This document shows positions 36,657 to 48,247 of a DNA stretch of 64,000 bases, piece by piece; the stretch's first letter is position 1; each line of letters opens with the position of its first letter. Source of the stretch: Halomonas campaniensis (GTDB taxonomy: Bacteria; Pseudomonadota; Gammaproteobacteria; Pseudomonadales; Halomonadaceae); the NCBI RefSeq assembly GCF_002211105.1, contig NZ_JPUA01000001.1:1-64000 (forward strand), written 5' to 3'. Made by a program: the position numbers and the translations under genes. Below the pieces are notes generated by a model. The model had not been told where the DNA came from, did no database searches, and saw only the letters and a program-made list of their open reading frames with translations.

Positions 36657-37658
36657 ATGAATTCATGGCCAACGGTGCTTTCCGCGATGAGTGTCTCGAC
36701 AAACCAATCGACACCCGATGTGTCGACCTTTCAAGGCTTGATCCTTGCTCTGCAGCAGTACTGGGCAGAACAGGGTTGCGTCATCCTGCAGCCGCTCGAT
36801 ATGGAAGTCGGCGCGGGCACCTTCCACCCCGCCACCTTTCTGCGGGCGATTGGTCCCGAAACCTGGAACGCTGCCTATGTACAGCCTTCCCGACGTCCTA
36901 CTGATGGCCGCTATGGCGAAAACCCTAACCGCCTTCAGCACTACTACCAGTTCCAGGTAGTGATGAAGCCGTCGCCGAGCAACCTGCAGGATCTTTATCT
37001 GGGCTCGCTCAAACGTCTTGGGCTTGATCCGCTGGTTCACGATATCCGCTTCGTCGAAGATAACTGGGAATCCCCTACCCTAGGCGCCTGGGGCCTGGGC
37101 TGGGAAATCTGGTTAAACGGCATGGAAGTCACCCAGTTTACCTACTTCCAGCAGGCAGGTGGCATCGAATGCTACCCAGTCACCGGCGAACTGACCTATG
37201 GACTTGAGCGTATTGCCATGTACCTGCAGGACGTCGACAGCGTTTATGATCTCGTTTGGGCCATTGCCCCCGATGGCAGCAAAGTGACTTACGGCGATGT
37301 TTACCTGCAAAATGAGCGCGAACAATCCGCCTACAATTTTGAGCACGCTGACGTTGATCAGCTGTTTGCCAACTTTGATCACCAGGAAAAAGAGTGTGGC
37401 AAGTTGCTCTCTGCCCGCCTGCCGCTTCCGGCCTACGAGCAAGTCCTGAAGGCATCGCACACCTTCAACCTGCTGGACGCCCGTCACGCTATCTCGGTCA
37501 CCGAGCGTCAGCGCTTTATCCTGCGCGTACGCACTATGGCCCGGGATGTCGCCACTGCTTACTTTGAGTCGCGTAAAGCCGAAGGTTTCCCCATGGCGCC
37601 AGAAATACTTCGCCGAGAATTGTTACAAGAGCTACTCGCCGATCAGGGAGACAACTAA
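36657..37658 (+). CDS. glyQ: glycine-tRNA ligase alpha subunit
   Basis: The catalytic alpha chain of the tetrameric bacterial glycyl-tRNA synthetase, 333 residues as read. [41 protein letters not shown] and [20 protein letters not shown] form the class II core. The start may be the ATG at 36657 or the in-frame ATG at 36687; no strong ribosome site decides. The stop overlaps the glyS ATG by 1 nt (TAATG), as usual for this pair. Confidence 0.96.
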   Translation: MNSWPTVLSAMSVSTNQSTPDVSTFQGLILALQQYWAEQGCVILQPLDMEVGAGTFHPATFLRAIGPETWNAAYVQPSRRPTDGRYGENPNRLQHYYQFQVVMKPSPSNLQDLYLGSLKRLGLDPLVHDIRFVEDNWESPTLGAWGLGWEIWLNGMEVTQFTYFQQAGGIECYPVTGELTYGLERIAMYLQDVDSVYDLVWAIAPDGSKVTYGDVYLQNEREQSAYNFEHADVDQLFANFDHQEKECGKLLSARLPLPAYEQVLKASHTFNLLDARHAISVTERQRFILRVRTMARDVATAYFESRKAEGFPMAPEILRRELLQELLADQGDN

Positions 37659-39724
37659 TGGCTGTAAATACCCTTTTACTGGAACTCGGTGCAGAAGAGC
37701 TTCCTCCCACGGCCCTGGACGCGCTTTCCGATGCGTTTGCCGCAGGCATAGAGAAAGGCCTGCTAGAAGCGGATGTTCCCTTCACCAGCGTTACCGCTTA
37801 TGCAACACCACGCCGTTTAGCGGTTCAAGTGCGTGAGCTGGCTGATAAACAGCCTGACCGCGACGTTGAGCGCCGTGGCCCAGCGCTGGCGGCTGCCTTT
37901 AAGGAGGGGGTTGCTACCAAAGCTGCGGAAGGCTTCGCCCGCTCCTGTGGCGTCAGCGTCGACGAACTGATTCATCTGGAAACCGACAAAGGCACTTGGC
38001 TAGGTTTCCGCGAGCAGCAGCAAGGGGAAACGATTCAAGCGCTGCTGCCCGAGATTATCCGCAAGTCCATCAGTGCTCTCCCTGTGCCTAAAAACATGCG
38101 CTGGGGTGCTTCACGGGTTGAGTTTTCCCGCCCCGTTCACTGGCTGGTAGCACTTTATGGTAGTGATGTAGTGGCCGCTGAGGCGCTGGGCCTAGAAGCT
38201 AGCTGCACCACCTATGGCCACCGTTTCCACGCCCCTGATGCCCTTCAGTTGGCTCATGCCGACGAGTACGTGACTGCGCTGGAAAATGCCTATGTACTGG
38301 TGGATCGAGAGCAGCGCCGCGAGCGCATCCGCGAGCAGGTGTTGGCAGAAGCTGAGGTTCAGGAAGCCAATGCGGTTATCGACGAAGATCTGCTGGTAGA
38401 AGTGAGTGGCTTGGTAGAATGGCCGGTCGCCCTCACGGGTAGCTTCGATGAGCGCTTTCTGGAAGTCCCCGCTGAGTGTTTGATCTCCTCAATGAAGGCT
38501 AACCAGAAATATTTTCACCTGTTGGATGACGCTGGCAAGTTGAAGCCGCTGTTTATCACCATTGCCAATATCGACAGCGCTGATCCCGACCAGGTCATTG
38601 CCGGTAACGAAAAAGTCATTCGCCCGCGCTTGGCCGATGCAGCGTTTTTCTACGACACCGATCGCAAGCGCACATTAGCTTCGCGTATACCACAGTTAGA
38701 GAGTGTGGTGTTCCAGCAACAGCTAGGCACCTTAGCGGATAAAGCGCGCCGCAGTTCGGCTATTGCGACGTTTATTGCCGAACGCATCAATGGCGACGAA
38801 GCTCACGCCCAGCGCGCCGTGTCGCTCGCCAAGTGTGACCTTGTGACGGAGATGGTGCTCGAATTCCCTGAACTCCAGGGCATTATGGGACGCTACTACG
38901 CCGAGCAGGATGGCGAACCCGCAGAAGTTGCTCAAGCCCTTGAGGAGCAGTACCTGCCCCGCTTTGCGACTGATGCGATACCCCAAAGTGCTACAGGCAA
39001 GGCCTTAGCTCTGGCGGATCGACTGGATACCCTAGTGGGCATCTTCGGGATTGGCCAGCGCCCTACCGGTGCAAAAGATCCGTTCGCTCTACGTCGTGCT
39101 TCAATTGGTGTGCTTAACATTCTGGTCAAAGGCGAGCTGGATCTTGACCTGCGCGAGCTGCTTACGGTTGCCTCTGAGCAGCACCAGAGCCTCCCCAAGG
39201 CTGAGGGATTGGTTGAGGACGTGCTGACGTACATGCTGGATCGCTTCCGCGCCTGGGGCCAGGAAGAGGGCATCAGCGCTGAAATGTACCTTGCCGTACG
39301 TGCACGCCCAGTCACTAACCCGCTCGACTTCGCGCGCCGCCTGCGTGCTGTGAAGGCCTTTGCTCAGCGTGACGAAGCATCTGCGTTGGCGGCTGCTAAC
39401 AAGCGTGTTTCGAATATTCTAAGCAAGCAGAAGCATGACGCTAGCACGTCGGTCAATCAAAGCTTGCTACAGGAAGATGCCGAACGAGCGTTGTTTGATG
39501 CTGTAACCGGTTGCCAGGCACAGGTGGCGCCGCTATTTGCTGCCGGTGACTATCAGCAGGCACTCGACGTACTTGCCACACTTCGCGTTCCAGTGGATGC
39601 GTTCTTTGATCAGGTGATGGTGATGGCGGACGACCCGACTATTCAGCGTAATCGATTAGCGCTTCTTGCTAGCCTTCAAGCGCTGTTTTTAGAAGTCGCC
39701 GATATCTCGCTGCTCCCTCAGTAG
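37658..39724 (+). CDS. glyS: glycine-tRNA ligase beta subunit
   Basis: A 688-residue beta chain that binds tRNA and completes the glycyl-tRNA synthetase. The start TLLLELGAEELPP, the SMKANQKYFHL segment, GTKDPFALRR-like GAKDPFALRRASIG, and a C-terminal anticodon-binding DALR-type region ending in LLASLQALFLEVADISLLPQ are characteristic. Translationally coupled to glyQ and followed by a clear terminator. Confidence 0.97.
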   Translation: MAVNTLLLELGAEELPPTALDALSDAFAAGIEKGLLEADVPFTSVTAYATPRRLAVQVRELADKQPDRDVERRGPALAAAFKEGVATKAAEGFARSCGVSVDELIHLETDKGTWLGFREQQQGETIQALLPEIIRKSISALPVPKNMRWGASRVEFSRPVHWLVALYGSDVVAAEALGLEASCTTYGHRFHAPDALQLAHADEYVTALENAYVLVDREQRRERIREQVLAEAEVQEANAVIDEDLLVEVSGLVEWPVALTGSFDERFLEVPAECLISSMKANQKYFHLLDDAGKLKPLFITIANIDSADPDQVIAGNEKVIRPRLADAAFFYDTDRKRTLASRIPQLESVVFQQQLGTLADKARRSSAIATFIAERINGDEAHAQRAVSLAKCDLVTEMVLEFPELQGIMGRYYAEQDGEPAEVAQALEEQYLPRFATDAIPQSATGKALALADRLDTLVGIFGIGQRPTGAKDPFALRRASIGVLNILVKGELDLDLRELLTVASEQHQSLPKAEGLVEDVLTYMLDRFRAWGQEEGISAEMYLAVRARPVTNPLDFARRLRAVKAFAQRDEASALAAANKRVSNILSKQKHDASTSVNQSLLQEDAERALFDAVTGCQAQVAPLFAAGDYQQALDVLATLRVPVDAFFDQVMVMADDPTIQRNRLALLASLQALFLEVADISLLPQ

Positions 39725-39749
39725 TCGTCGACTAATTGTTCTCAACCCA

Positions 39750-39779
39750 AGCCCAGCCCTAACGGTTGGGCTTTTTGTT
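39750..39779 (+). terminator. rho-independent terminator after glyS
   Basis: GCCCAGCC (39751-39758) pairs with GGTTGGGC (39764-39771, one G-U pair) across a short loop and is followed by TTTTTG. It ends the glyQS transcript. Confidence 0.8.
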
Positions 39780-39795
39780 GTTTGACGGGAGTATG

Positions 39796-39811
39796 TGTTT
39801 CACGTGAAACA
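39796..39811. promoter_or_regulatory. parS centromere site 1
   Basis: TGTTTCACGTGAAACA, a perfect 16-bp palindrome (18 bp with the flanking G and C) that matches the ParB-binding parS consensus. It is intergenic between glyS and gmhB, about 7 kb from oriC. Confidence 0.88.
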
Positions 39812-39891
39812 CTTTTGCCAGATCAGGGTAAGATAGTTTGAAAACTGGCGGGCAGAAAGCACAACCTGGCAACCGTAACAATAGGATCTCT

Positions 39892-40440
39892 ATGTTAAAT
39901 GCCGAGAAACTTGTCATCCTGGATCGAGACGGCGTCATCAACCATGACTCTGATAACTACATCAAATCTCTCGACGAGTGGGCGCCCTACCCCACTTCAA
40001 TCACTGCCATTGCCCGCCTTACTCACGCGGGATACACCGTTGCCATTGCGACAAATCAATCGGGCATTGCCCGTGGCTATTATGATGAAGCCACCCTCCA
40101 TGCGATGCATGAACACTTAATTTCGTTAGTAGAAGCGGAAGGCGGGCGTATTGCTCATATTGCTTACTGCCCCCATGGGCCAGATGATAATTGCCGATGC
40201 CGTAAACCCTTGCCAGGAATGCTGCTAAACATACAACAATACCTGGGGTTAGCAAGCTTAACAGGAAGCTGGATGATCGGTGATAGTCTACGGGATCTTC
40301 AAGCGGGCGAAGCAGTAGGCTGTAAAACAGCACTGGTCAGAACAGGAAAGGGAGTTAAGACGGAGCAAAAAGGCGTTGGACTTGAAAAATCCAAGGTGTT
40401 CGATGATTTAGCGCAATTTGTTGAGTGGCTCATTAAATAG
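39892..40440 (+). CDS. gmhB: D-glycero-beta-D-manno-heptose 1,7-bisphosphate 7-phosphatase
   Basis: A 182-residue HAD-family phosphatase in the ADP-heptose pathway, between the kinase and adenylyltransferase steps of HldE. VILDRDGVIN holds the nucleophile Asp and catalytic Asp, ATNQSG is motif II, and YCPHGPDDNCRCRKPLPGML is the zinc-binding Cys/His cluster plus motif III Lys typical of GmhB; MIGDSLRDLQAG is motif IV. The ATG at 39892 with AGGA upstream is chosen over 39838. Pseudomonas also has gmhB next to glyS. Confidence 0.93.
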   Translation: MLNAEKLVILDRDGVINHDSDNYIKSLDEWAPYPTSITAIARLTHAGYTVAIATNQSGIARGYYDEATLHAMHEHLISLVEAEGGRIAHIAYCPHGPDDNCRCRKPLPGMLLNIQQYLGLASLTGSWMIGDSLRDLQAGEAVGCKTALVRTGKGVKTEQKGVGLEKSKVFDDLAQFVEWLIK

Positions 40441-40551
40441 CTAAGCGACACCGAGCTGGAGAGTCTAAACGCTTTGTGTTGCTTGCGAAAATTTGACTGA
40501 AACGAAGTACCCTCTTCTGCTCTAAACGCATCCTGCCACTTTATCTACCAA

Positions 40552-40588
40552 GAAAAGCGCCGCTATGGAATACATAGCGGCGCTTTTC
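40552..40588. terminator. strong bidirectional terminator between gmhB and gyrB
   Basis: A 16-bp perfect stem (40552-40567 with 40573-40588) and a 5-nt loop, starting with GAAAAG and ending with CTTTTC, so T-runs occur in both directions. It separates convergent gmhB and gyrB. Confidence 0.85.
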
Positions 40589-40631
40589 ATAGTGACATTA
40601 AATCATGTTAAGGCAAGGCTCGTTAACGTAG

Positions 40632-40647
40632 AGTTTCACGTGAAACA
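40632..40647. promoter_or_regulatory. parS centromere site 2
   Basis: AGTTTCACGTGAAACA, the parS palindrome with a single change at the first base. It lies just past the gyrB stop codon in the gmhB-gyrB gap. Confidence 0.82.
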
Positions 40648-40667
40648 CTTACGAGCACATCCATATC

Positions 40668-43127
<2,460 letters not shown>

Positions 43128-43190
43128 CTACCTCTTCCTGCGCTGGCATTACCACGATAGCTTGCTTGACCACACATTTAGCGGCCTACA

Positions 43191-44294
43191 CTAGCTATCG
43201 CTTAATAAATCACTGAAACCCTCTTTGGTATGTTTCACGTGAAACATTGCTACGGAGGTTCCAGTGCGCCAGGCATTTTTTAATGCAGAAGGTTCGACAC
43301 TGGTAATAAATGCTTGGCACTGCATATCTTCGAGTAGCCCACAAAACTGTTGCCGATTCTGCTCGTCAAGCTCTGCTGGCAAATCATCGATAAGATAAAT
43401 ACAGTGCCGCTGTGCTGTTCTTTCCAGAAACCGCCCCTGGGCGAGCTTTAACGCACTCACCACTAACTTTTGCTGGCCTCTGGAAAGCACTTCAACAGCA
43501 GGCTGTTTATTTATCCTGATGCGTAAGTCTGCGCGCTGTGGGCCTTGCTGAGTAAACCCCATCTGCTGATCGGTTGGCCGACTATCATGCAACACCGCCG
43601 CAAGAGATTTCTCTTTATCCCAACCTCTGGCGTAATGGAGCGACAAACCCGGCAAGGGAAGTAGCACTTTAAGGGTCTCTTCAAAGACCGGTAAAAAGCT
43701 ACTGAACCAATCTCGACGTAGCGTATCCATCTGCTCGCCCCAAACGGCTAGCTCATGCTCCCACACCGCTATTTCCTGAGGATGTATTCTACCACGCCTG
43801 AGCAGAGCATTCCGATGTTTCAACGCACGCCGGGTATGCTTCCAGATTGCTAAAAAATCGTGTTTCACGTGAAACACACCCCAGTCAAGAAACTCACGCC
43901 GACCGGCGGGAGAACCTTCAAGCAATCGAAAAGCATCCGGATTAATTAACTGAAGTGGCATCGCCTCTACCAGCTCCGCCAACCGAGCGTTCTTGTCACC
44001 TTTCAAACGCAGCTCAAGCTCCCTCTGCGCACGCAAACGGCGTACACCAAGGGTGACCTCAGGCTCACCACTTAAACGCCCATACAGCGTCATATATGGC
44101 TGATCCATCTGGATCACGTGTTTTAACTGGCGCGTGCGAAAAGAGCGCCCCATTCCTAGAATATGGATTCCTTCCAATAAGCTGGTTTTGCCACTGCCAT
44201 TGGCACCACTAATAACATTGATGCGCGAAGAGGGCGTCATCTCAACAGGCTGCAGGTTGCGCACAGCGTGAAAATTAAGCAGTGTCAGGCTCAT
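43191..44294 (-). CDS. recF: DNA replication and repair protein RecF
   Basis: A 367-residue SMC-like ATPase that helps load RecA at gaps. Walker A is SGANGSGKTSLLEGIHILG near residue 30, with the RecF signature in the C-terminal VLSRGQQKLVVSALKLAQG and Walker B in CIYLIDDLPAELDEQN. Two parS palindromes lie within the reading frame and are translated as FHVKH, once in the middle and once near the C-terminus. The latter makes the C-terminal tail (VAMFHVKHTKEGF) unusual. It is preceded by dnaN with a palindromic gap. Confidence 0.95.
   Translation of the reverse strand: MSLTLLNFHAVRNLQPVEMTPSSRINVISGANGSGKTSLLEGIHILGMGRSFRTRQLKHVIQMDQPYMTLYGRLSGEPEVTLGVRRLRAQRELELRLKGDKNARLAELVEAMPLQLINPDAFRLLEGSPAGRREFLDWGVFHVKHDFLAIWKHTRRALKHRNALLRRGRIHPQEIAVWEHELAVWGEQMDTLRRDWFSSFLPVFEETLKVLLPLPGLSLHYARGWDKEKSLAAVLHDSRPTDQQMGFTQQGPQRADLRIRINKQPAVEVLSRGQQKLVVSALKLAQGRFLERTAQRHCIYLIDDLPAELDEQNRQQFCGLLEDMQCQAFITSVEPSALKNAWRTGTSVAMFHVKHTKEGFSDLLSDS
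43231..43246. promoter_or_regulatory. parS centromere site 3, inside recF
   Basis: TGTTTCACGTGAAACA, a perfect match, within the last codons of recF, translated on the minus strand as MFHVKH. Confidence 0.87.
43861..43876. promoter_or_regulatory. parS centromere site 4, inside recF
   Basis: TGTTTCACGTGAAACA, a perfect match, in the middle of recF, translated on the minus strand as VFHVKH. It is 630 bp from site 3. Confidence 0.87.
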
Positions 44295-44341
44295 CCTATT
44301 ATCACCACTTAAAAAGTCCTCGAAAGCGAGTATTCCAACGC

Positions 44342-44377
44342 GTTAGCGGCGCTTCTGCTACCAGAAGCGCCGCTAAC
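44342..44377. repeat. 16-bp perfect palindrome in the dnaN-recF gap
   Basis: GTTAGCGGCGCTTCTG (44342-44357) and its exact complement at 44362-44377 flank the loop CTAC. There is no T-run on the minus strand after it, so it may slow polymerase or protect mRNA between dnaN and recF. It shares AAGCGCCGCTA with the gyrB-end terminator. Confidence 0.7.
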
Positions 44378-44421
44378 ATGGACTGCCATCTATCGATTGT
44401 CATGCCTCTATACAAAACCGT

Positions 44422-45525
44422 TTACAGGCGCATAGGCATAACAACATAAAGCGCATCGCCACCGCCAGGCTCTTCCAACAAAGCACTGCTGTTGGGGTCA
44501 GCCAAGGTAATTTGTACGCGATCTTCATTAAGCACGGTTAACACATCAACCAAATAGCCAACGTTAAAACCAACTTCCATCGCCCCACCATTGTACTCGA
44601 CGGCGATATTCTCCTCGGCCTCTTCTTGCTCAGGGTTGTTAGCCATCACTTTGAGGTTATTCTCCTCCAGATAAAGACGCACACCGCGGTACTTCTCATT
44701 AGAGAGAATGGCTGTACGCGAAAGCACCTGACGCAGCTCGGCACGCTCTGCAATCAATACTTTATCGCCATTACGTGGAACAACGCGCTCATAGTCAGGA
44801 AATTTACCGTCGATTAGCTTAGAGGTGAAGGTAAAGTCTCCCGTATGTGCACGCACGTGGCTGGAGCCAAGCGTTAAACTGACAGGCTCATCGCTATCAT
44901 CTAGCAAGCGCGATAGCTCTAGAATGCCCTTGCGCGGCACAATCAGCTTCTGAGACTGGCTAACAGAGACTTCGATTGGGCGCGAACACATCGCCAGACG
45001 GTGCCCGTCAGTGGCAACCGTGCGCAGTAAATTACTTTGAATTTCCAGTAGCATACCGTTGAGGTAATAACGCACATCCTGCTGCGCCATAGCAAACGAG
45101 GTAGCTTCGATCAGGTGCTTTAAGGTGCCACGGGGCACACTAATCTCCTGGCTACCATCTGCATCCTCAATATTGGGAAATTCAGCCACCGGGAGAGTCG
45201 AAAGAGTGAAACGCGAACGCCCACTGCGAAGTACCGCGCGCCCCTCTTCCACACCCAGCTGAATATCAGACTGATCGGGTAGTGACTTACAAATATCCAT
45301 CAACTTACGCGCGGGCACTGTCGCAGAACCTGCCTGATCAACCTGGCTTGCCACCGTGCGACCAACGAGCTCGACTTCTAAATCAGTGCCGGTGAGCGAC
45401 ACTTGGTCACCCTCAACTTGAATCAGCACATTAGACAGTACTGGCAGCGTTTGACGACGCTCAACAACACCAGCGACCAGAGTCAGCGGACGTAGCAGCG
45501 CCTCTCGGGAAATCGAAAATTTCAT
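44422..45525 (-). CDS. dnaN: DNA polymerase III beta sliding clamp
   Basis: A 367-residue clamp that encircles DNA and tethers polymerase III. It starts MKFSISREALLRPLTLVAGVV (given by positions 1-21 of the protein), has three repeated clamp domains with RRQTLPVLSNVLI, TDGHRLAMC and FNVGYLVDVL, and ends in the conserved YVVMPMRL hydrophobic-cleft tail. The ATG at 45525 has GGAG about 7 nt upstream; the TTG before it is not used. About 60 bp from dnaA, so likely one operon. Confidence 0.97.
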   Translation of the reverse strand: MKFSISREALLRPLTLVAGVVERRQTLPVLSNVLIQVEGDQVSLTGTDLEVELVGRTVASQVDQAGSATVPARKLMDICKSLPDQSDIQLGVEEGRAVLRSGRSRFTLSTLPVAEFPNIEDADGSQEISVPRGTLKHLIEATSFAMAQQDVRYYLNGMLLEIQSNLLRTVATDGHRLAMCSRPIEVSVSQSQKLIVPRKGILELSRLLDDSDEPVSLTLGSSHVRAHTGDFTFTSKLIDGKFPDYERVVPRNGDKVLIAERAELRQVLSRTAILSNEKYRGVRLYLEENNLKVMANNPEQEEAEENIAVEYNGGAMEVGFNVGYLVDVLTVLNEDRVQITLADPNSSALLEEPGGGDALYVVMPMRL

Positions 45526-45585
45526 CAATACTCCGGTTCTATATCCTGAAAGGCCTGCGCGTAACAGGCCCGTCCCATGGGATGA

Positions 45586-47052
45586 TTAACTGGTCAACAG
45601 GCGCAGTAAATTCTTGTAATCCTCACGAATATCCGCGCTCTCTTCCTGCAATGATTTCACTTTTCGGCAAGCGTGCAACACTGTTGTATGGTCTCGCCCA
45701 CCAAAGGCATCGCCAATCTCAGGCAAGCTATGATTGGTCAGCTCCTTAGCAAGCGCCATCGCCACCTGACGAGGGCGAGCAACTGAGCGTGAACGACGCT
45801 TGGAAAGCAGATCCGCCACCTTAATTTTGTAATATTCGGCAACCGTACGCTGAATATTATCAACCCCTACCTGCTTATCCTGAAGGGCTAACAGGTCTTT
45901 CAGGGACTCTCGAATAAAGTCTTGGGTAATCGTTTTACCCATGAAATGCGAATCGGCAATGACTTTTTTCAATGCCCCTTCCAATTCGCGCACATTGGAA
46001 CGAATTTTCTGGGCAATAAAGAAAGCCGCATCATGAGGTAAATCGACCTTAGCTTGGTCGGCCTTTTTCATCAAGATAGCCACCCGGGTTTCAAGCTCTG
46101 GCGGCTCTATCGCGACCGTAAGCCCCCAACCAAAGCGAGATTTAAGGCGCTCCTCTACTCCACTGATCTCTTTAGGATAGCGGTCAGAGGTCAGGATCAT
46201 TTGCTGACCACCTTCTAATAGCGCGTTGAAGGTATGAAAAAACTCTTCTTGAGAACGCTCTTTTCCCGCAAAAAATTGAATGTCATCGATAAGTAACGCA
46301 TCAACACTGCGGTAAAAGCGTTTAAAGTCATTGATGGCGTTAAGCTGGAGCGCTTTTACCATATCAGCGACAAACCGTTCGGAGTGCAGGTACACCACCC
46401 GGGCGTTTTCACGCCGAGTCGCCAAAGCATTTCCCACTGCATGCATCAAGTGGGTTTTACCCAGGCCGACACCGCCGTATAAAAACAAGGGGTTATAAGC
46501 ACCACCGGGGTTTTCAGACACCTGTCTAGAGGCCGCACGAGCTAATTGGTTCGACTTACCTTCTACAAACGTATCGAAAGTAAAATTCGGATTGAGCCCG
46601 CTGCCATGTTTCAGACTGCCTTCTACCTGCACCTGACGTTCATTATTGCGCCGGCTCGGCGCTTCATCACGCAACCTGTCGATTTCGCGCTCATCGGCAA
46701 TATCGCCACGGGGGGGCGTATGTACCGCTGGCGATGACGGTCGCGAAGATGAAGCCGATACAGGATTACCTAAATCACGATGCTGAGGGGCCTGGGTTGC
46801 CAAGCGCCGACTGCCCACCGTCAGGCTTACCTTGGGCGGTTTGGCCGGTGCGAGTTCCCGCATCAGCTCACTAATCCGCTTGGCATACTTATCGCTCACC
46901 CAATCGCGCACGAAGCGATTCGGCGCTAATAAGCGCAGCTCGTTGGACTCTCCTTCTTCTGCCTGCAGCGGGCGTATCCAGGTATTGAACTGCTGTGAAT
47001 TCAGCTCATCCTGCAGGTTGTCCAGGCACTGTTGCCAAAGCGTCAGTGACAC
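45586..47052 (-). CDS. dnaA: chromosomal replication initiator DnaA
   Basis: A 488-residue AAA+ initiator. Domain I is at the N-terminus ([21 protein letters not shown], 21 residues, positions about 5-25), followed by a polar linker rich in Ser, Pro and Arg. The ATPase domain has Walker [17 protein letters not shown] near residue 195 and Walker [14 protein letters not shown]. Domain IV shows [13 protein letters not shown] and the DNA-binding signature [15 protein letters not shown]. It reads away from the oriC region, which holds DnaA boxes that could autoregulate it. Confidence 0.98.
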   Translation of the reverse strand: MSLTLWQQCLDNLQDELNSQQFNTWIRPLQAEEGESNELRLLAPNRFVRDWVSDKYAKRISELMRELAPAKPPKVSLTVGSRRLATQAPQHRDLGNPVSASSSRPSSPAVHTPPRGDIADEREIDRLRDEAPSRRNNERQVQVEGSLKHGSGLNPNFTFDTFVEGKSNQLARAASRQVSENPGGAYNPLFLYGGVGLGKTHLMHAVGNALATRRENARVVYLHSERFVADMVKALQLNAINDFKRFYRSVDALLIDDIQFFAGKERSQEEFFHTFNALLEGGQQMILTSDRYPKEISGVEERLKSRFGWGLTVAIEPPELETRVAILMKKADQAKVDLPHDAAFFIAQKIRSNVRELEGALKKVIADSHFMGKTITQDFIRESLKDLLALQDKQVGVDNIQRTVAEYYKIKVADLLSKRRSRSVARPRQVAMALAKELTNHSLPEIGDAFGGRDHTTVLHACRKVKSLQEESADIREDYKNLLRLLTS

Positions 47053-47460
47053 TCATCTCACCATCGGTTGAAAACGGCCGACCATTGTAGCGCCCAAAGC
47101 CTCGGTTATCCACACGGGTTTGGTCTTCAATTTCCACCTGTGGACAACTTAACATGAGCCCATGGGAAAACCCTGTGGAGGGGCGGGGATAACCATTAAA
47201 TACGTGTCTTACCCACGGGTTAATCACATCTACCCAACACCTTGTGGACGGCTTATACGCGACTTACACACAGATTTTTTATAATTATAAGGCGTTGAAA
47301 AATAATAACTAAAAACACTTATCCACAAATAGTATCCCCACTATTAATAACAACAGGTTTAGAACTACTTACTAGTAATAATAGTGACTTGATTAATGGC
47401 TACTCTCAGCGTATCAAGCACGCTGGCTGAAGTGTGATAACACTTTTATGCAAGGAAAAA

Positions 47461-47489
47461 TTGCACCCAGCAGAGGAAGTCTCTACAAT
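47461..47489 (+). promoter_or_regulatory. sigma-70 promoter of rpmH
   Basis: TTGCAC at 47461-47466 and TACAAT at 47484-47489 are 17 bp apart. Transcription should begin near 47496, about 90 nt before rpmH. Confidence 0.65.
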
Positions 47490-47511
47490 TTCCGGTCTTG
47501 AATTGAATCTC

Positions 47512-47543
47512 CCCGGCTAGTTCCTCACTGGACCGGGCTTTTT
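47512..47543 (+). terminator. terminator-like hairpin in the rpmH leader
   Basis: CCCGG (47512-47516) pairs with CCGGG (47533-47537), with an inner TCC/GGA stem, followed by CTTTTTGG. It lies between the rpmH promoter and start codon, so it may act as an attenuator. Moderate stem strength only. Confidence 0.38.
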
Positions 47544-47585
47544 GGAATTCACTTTCCGTCCTAAACCACGTGGGAATAACGAGTT

Positions 47586-47720
47586 ATGAAACGCACTTTT
47601 CAACCTAGCGTTCTCAAGCGCAAGCGCGCGCATGGCTTCCGTGCTCGTATGGCAACCAAAAACGGTCGCGCCATCCTCGCACGTCGTCGTGCTAAGGGCC
47701 GCAAGCGTCTGAGCGCCTGA
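47586..47720 (+). CDS. rpmH: 50S ribosomal protein L34
   Basis: A 44-residue, very basic protein: it begins [18 protein letters not shown], continues with RMATKNGR and a run of arginines, and ends KGRKRLSA. This is L34 over its full length. It is divergent from dnaA across oriC and followed 7 nt later by rnpA, the conserved rpmH-rnpA pair. Confidence 0.97.
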   Translation: MKRTFQPSVLKRKRAHGFRARMATKNGRAILARRRAKGRKRLSA

Positions 47721-47727
47721 TCTCAGA

Positions 47728-48126
47728 TTGCGTGTGCCGCAGCAAGGCTTTCCCCGGCAATTACGGTTACTAAATGCTGGGGATTTTAGTCACGTGTTTG
47801 AGCAAGCCGACCTAAAAGTGCATGGCAAAGGTATGATGGCGTTAGTCCGCCTGAGTACTCGGGGACACCCCCGCCTTGGACTAGTGGTCAGCAAAAAAAA
47901 TGTTAAACGCGCCGTAGATCGCAACCGTTTCAAGCGTCTGGTTAGAGAATCCGTTCGCCTTCGTCAACATCAACTACCCTCTGTGGATATAGTGGTGCTT
48001 GCACGACGCGGTGTTCAGGATATCGATAACGACACCTTGCATCGCCAGTTACATGGCATGTGGAAGCGACTTCAGCGTGACGCACAGGCGGTGTCATCAG
48101 TACCAACGCCTAAGCGTGACACGTGA
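47728..48126 (+). CDS. rnpA: ribonuclease P protein component
   Basis: A protein of about 130 residues that supports the RNase P RNA in tRNA 5' maturation. LRLLNAGDFSHVFEQ, PRLGLVVSKKNVKRAVDRNRFKRLVRESVR (by its ends) and DIVVLARRGV are diagnostic, including the RNR-type basic motif. Start is a TTG at 47728 or a GTG at 47734; neither has a clear ribosome site, common for rnpA coupled to rpmH. The C-terminus extends slightly beyond E. coli RnpA. yidD, usually next, is not found. Confidence 0.94.
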   Translation: MRVPQQGFPRQLRLLNAGDFSHVFEQADLKVHGKGMMALVRLSTRGHPRLGLVVSKKNVKRAVDRNRFKRLVRESVRLRQHQLPSVDIVVLARRGVQDIDNDTLHRQLHGMWKRLQRDAQAVSSVPTPKRDT

Positions 48127-48247
48127 CCTTTGGTGCACCCCTCGCCGCTCGACCTCGGCCTGCCAACTGGCAGGCTTTCGTGTGTCAAGAGTCGAGTAAA
48201 TGACACTGCGCCATTAGCATGTTCACCACCCAGCGGGCAGAACCCTC

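Larger units (their letters stand above)
47053..47585. other. probable chromosomal origin oriC (dnaA-rpmH intergenic region)
   Basis: 533 bp between divergent dnaA and rpmH, the place where Pseudomonas origins lie. Perfect DnaA boxes TTATCCACA are at 47106-47114 and 47319-47327, and a one-mismatch box (TGTGGACAA, reverse) is at 47139-47147; weaker copies are around 47174 and 47244. An AT-rich stretch from about 47274 to 47355 suits duplex unwinding. The right end contains the rpmH promoter and a leader hairpin. No gene is present. Confidence 0.8.

Noticed and set aside
47430..47446. AGTGTGATAACACT near oriC as a DnaA box
   Set aside because: A base is missing compared with TGTGGATAA. It is a short palindrome of unclear role and was not counted.
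47561..47580. CACGTG in the rpmH leader as a fifth parS site
   Set aside because: Only the central six bases match; the flanks (AAAC and GGAA) break the palindrome.
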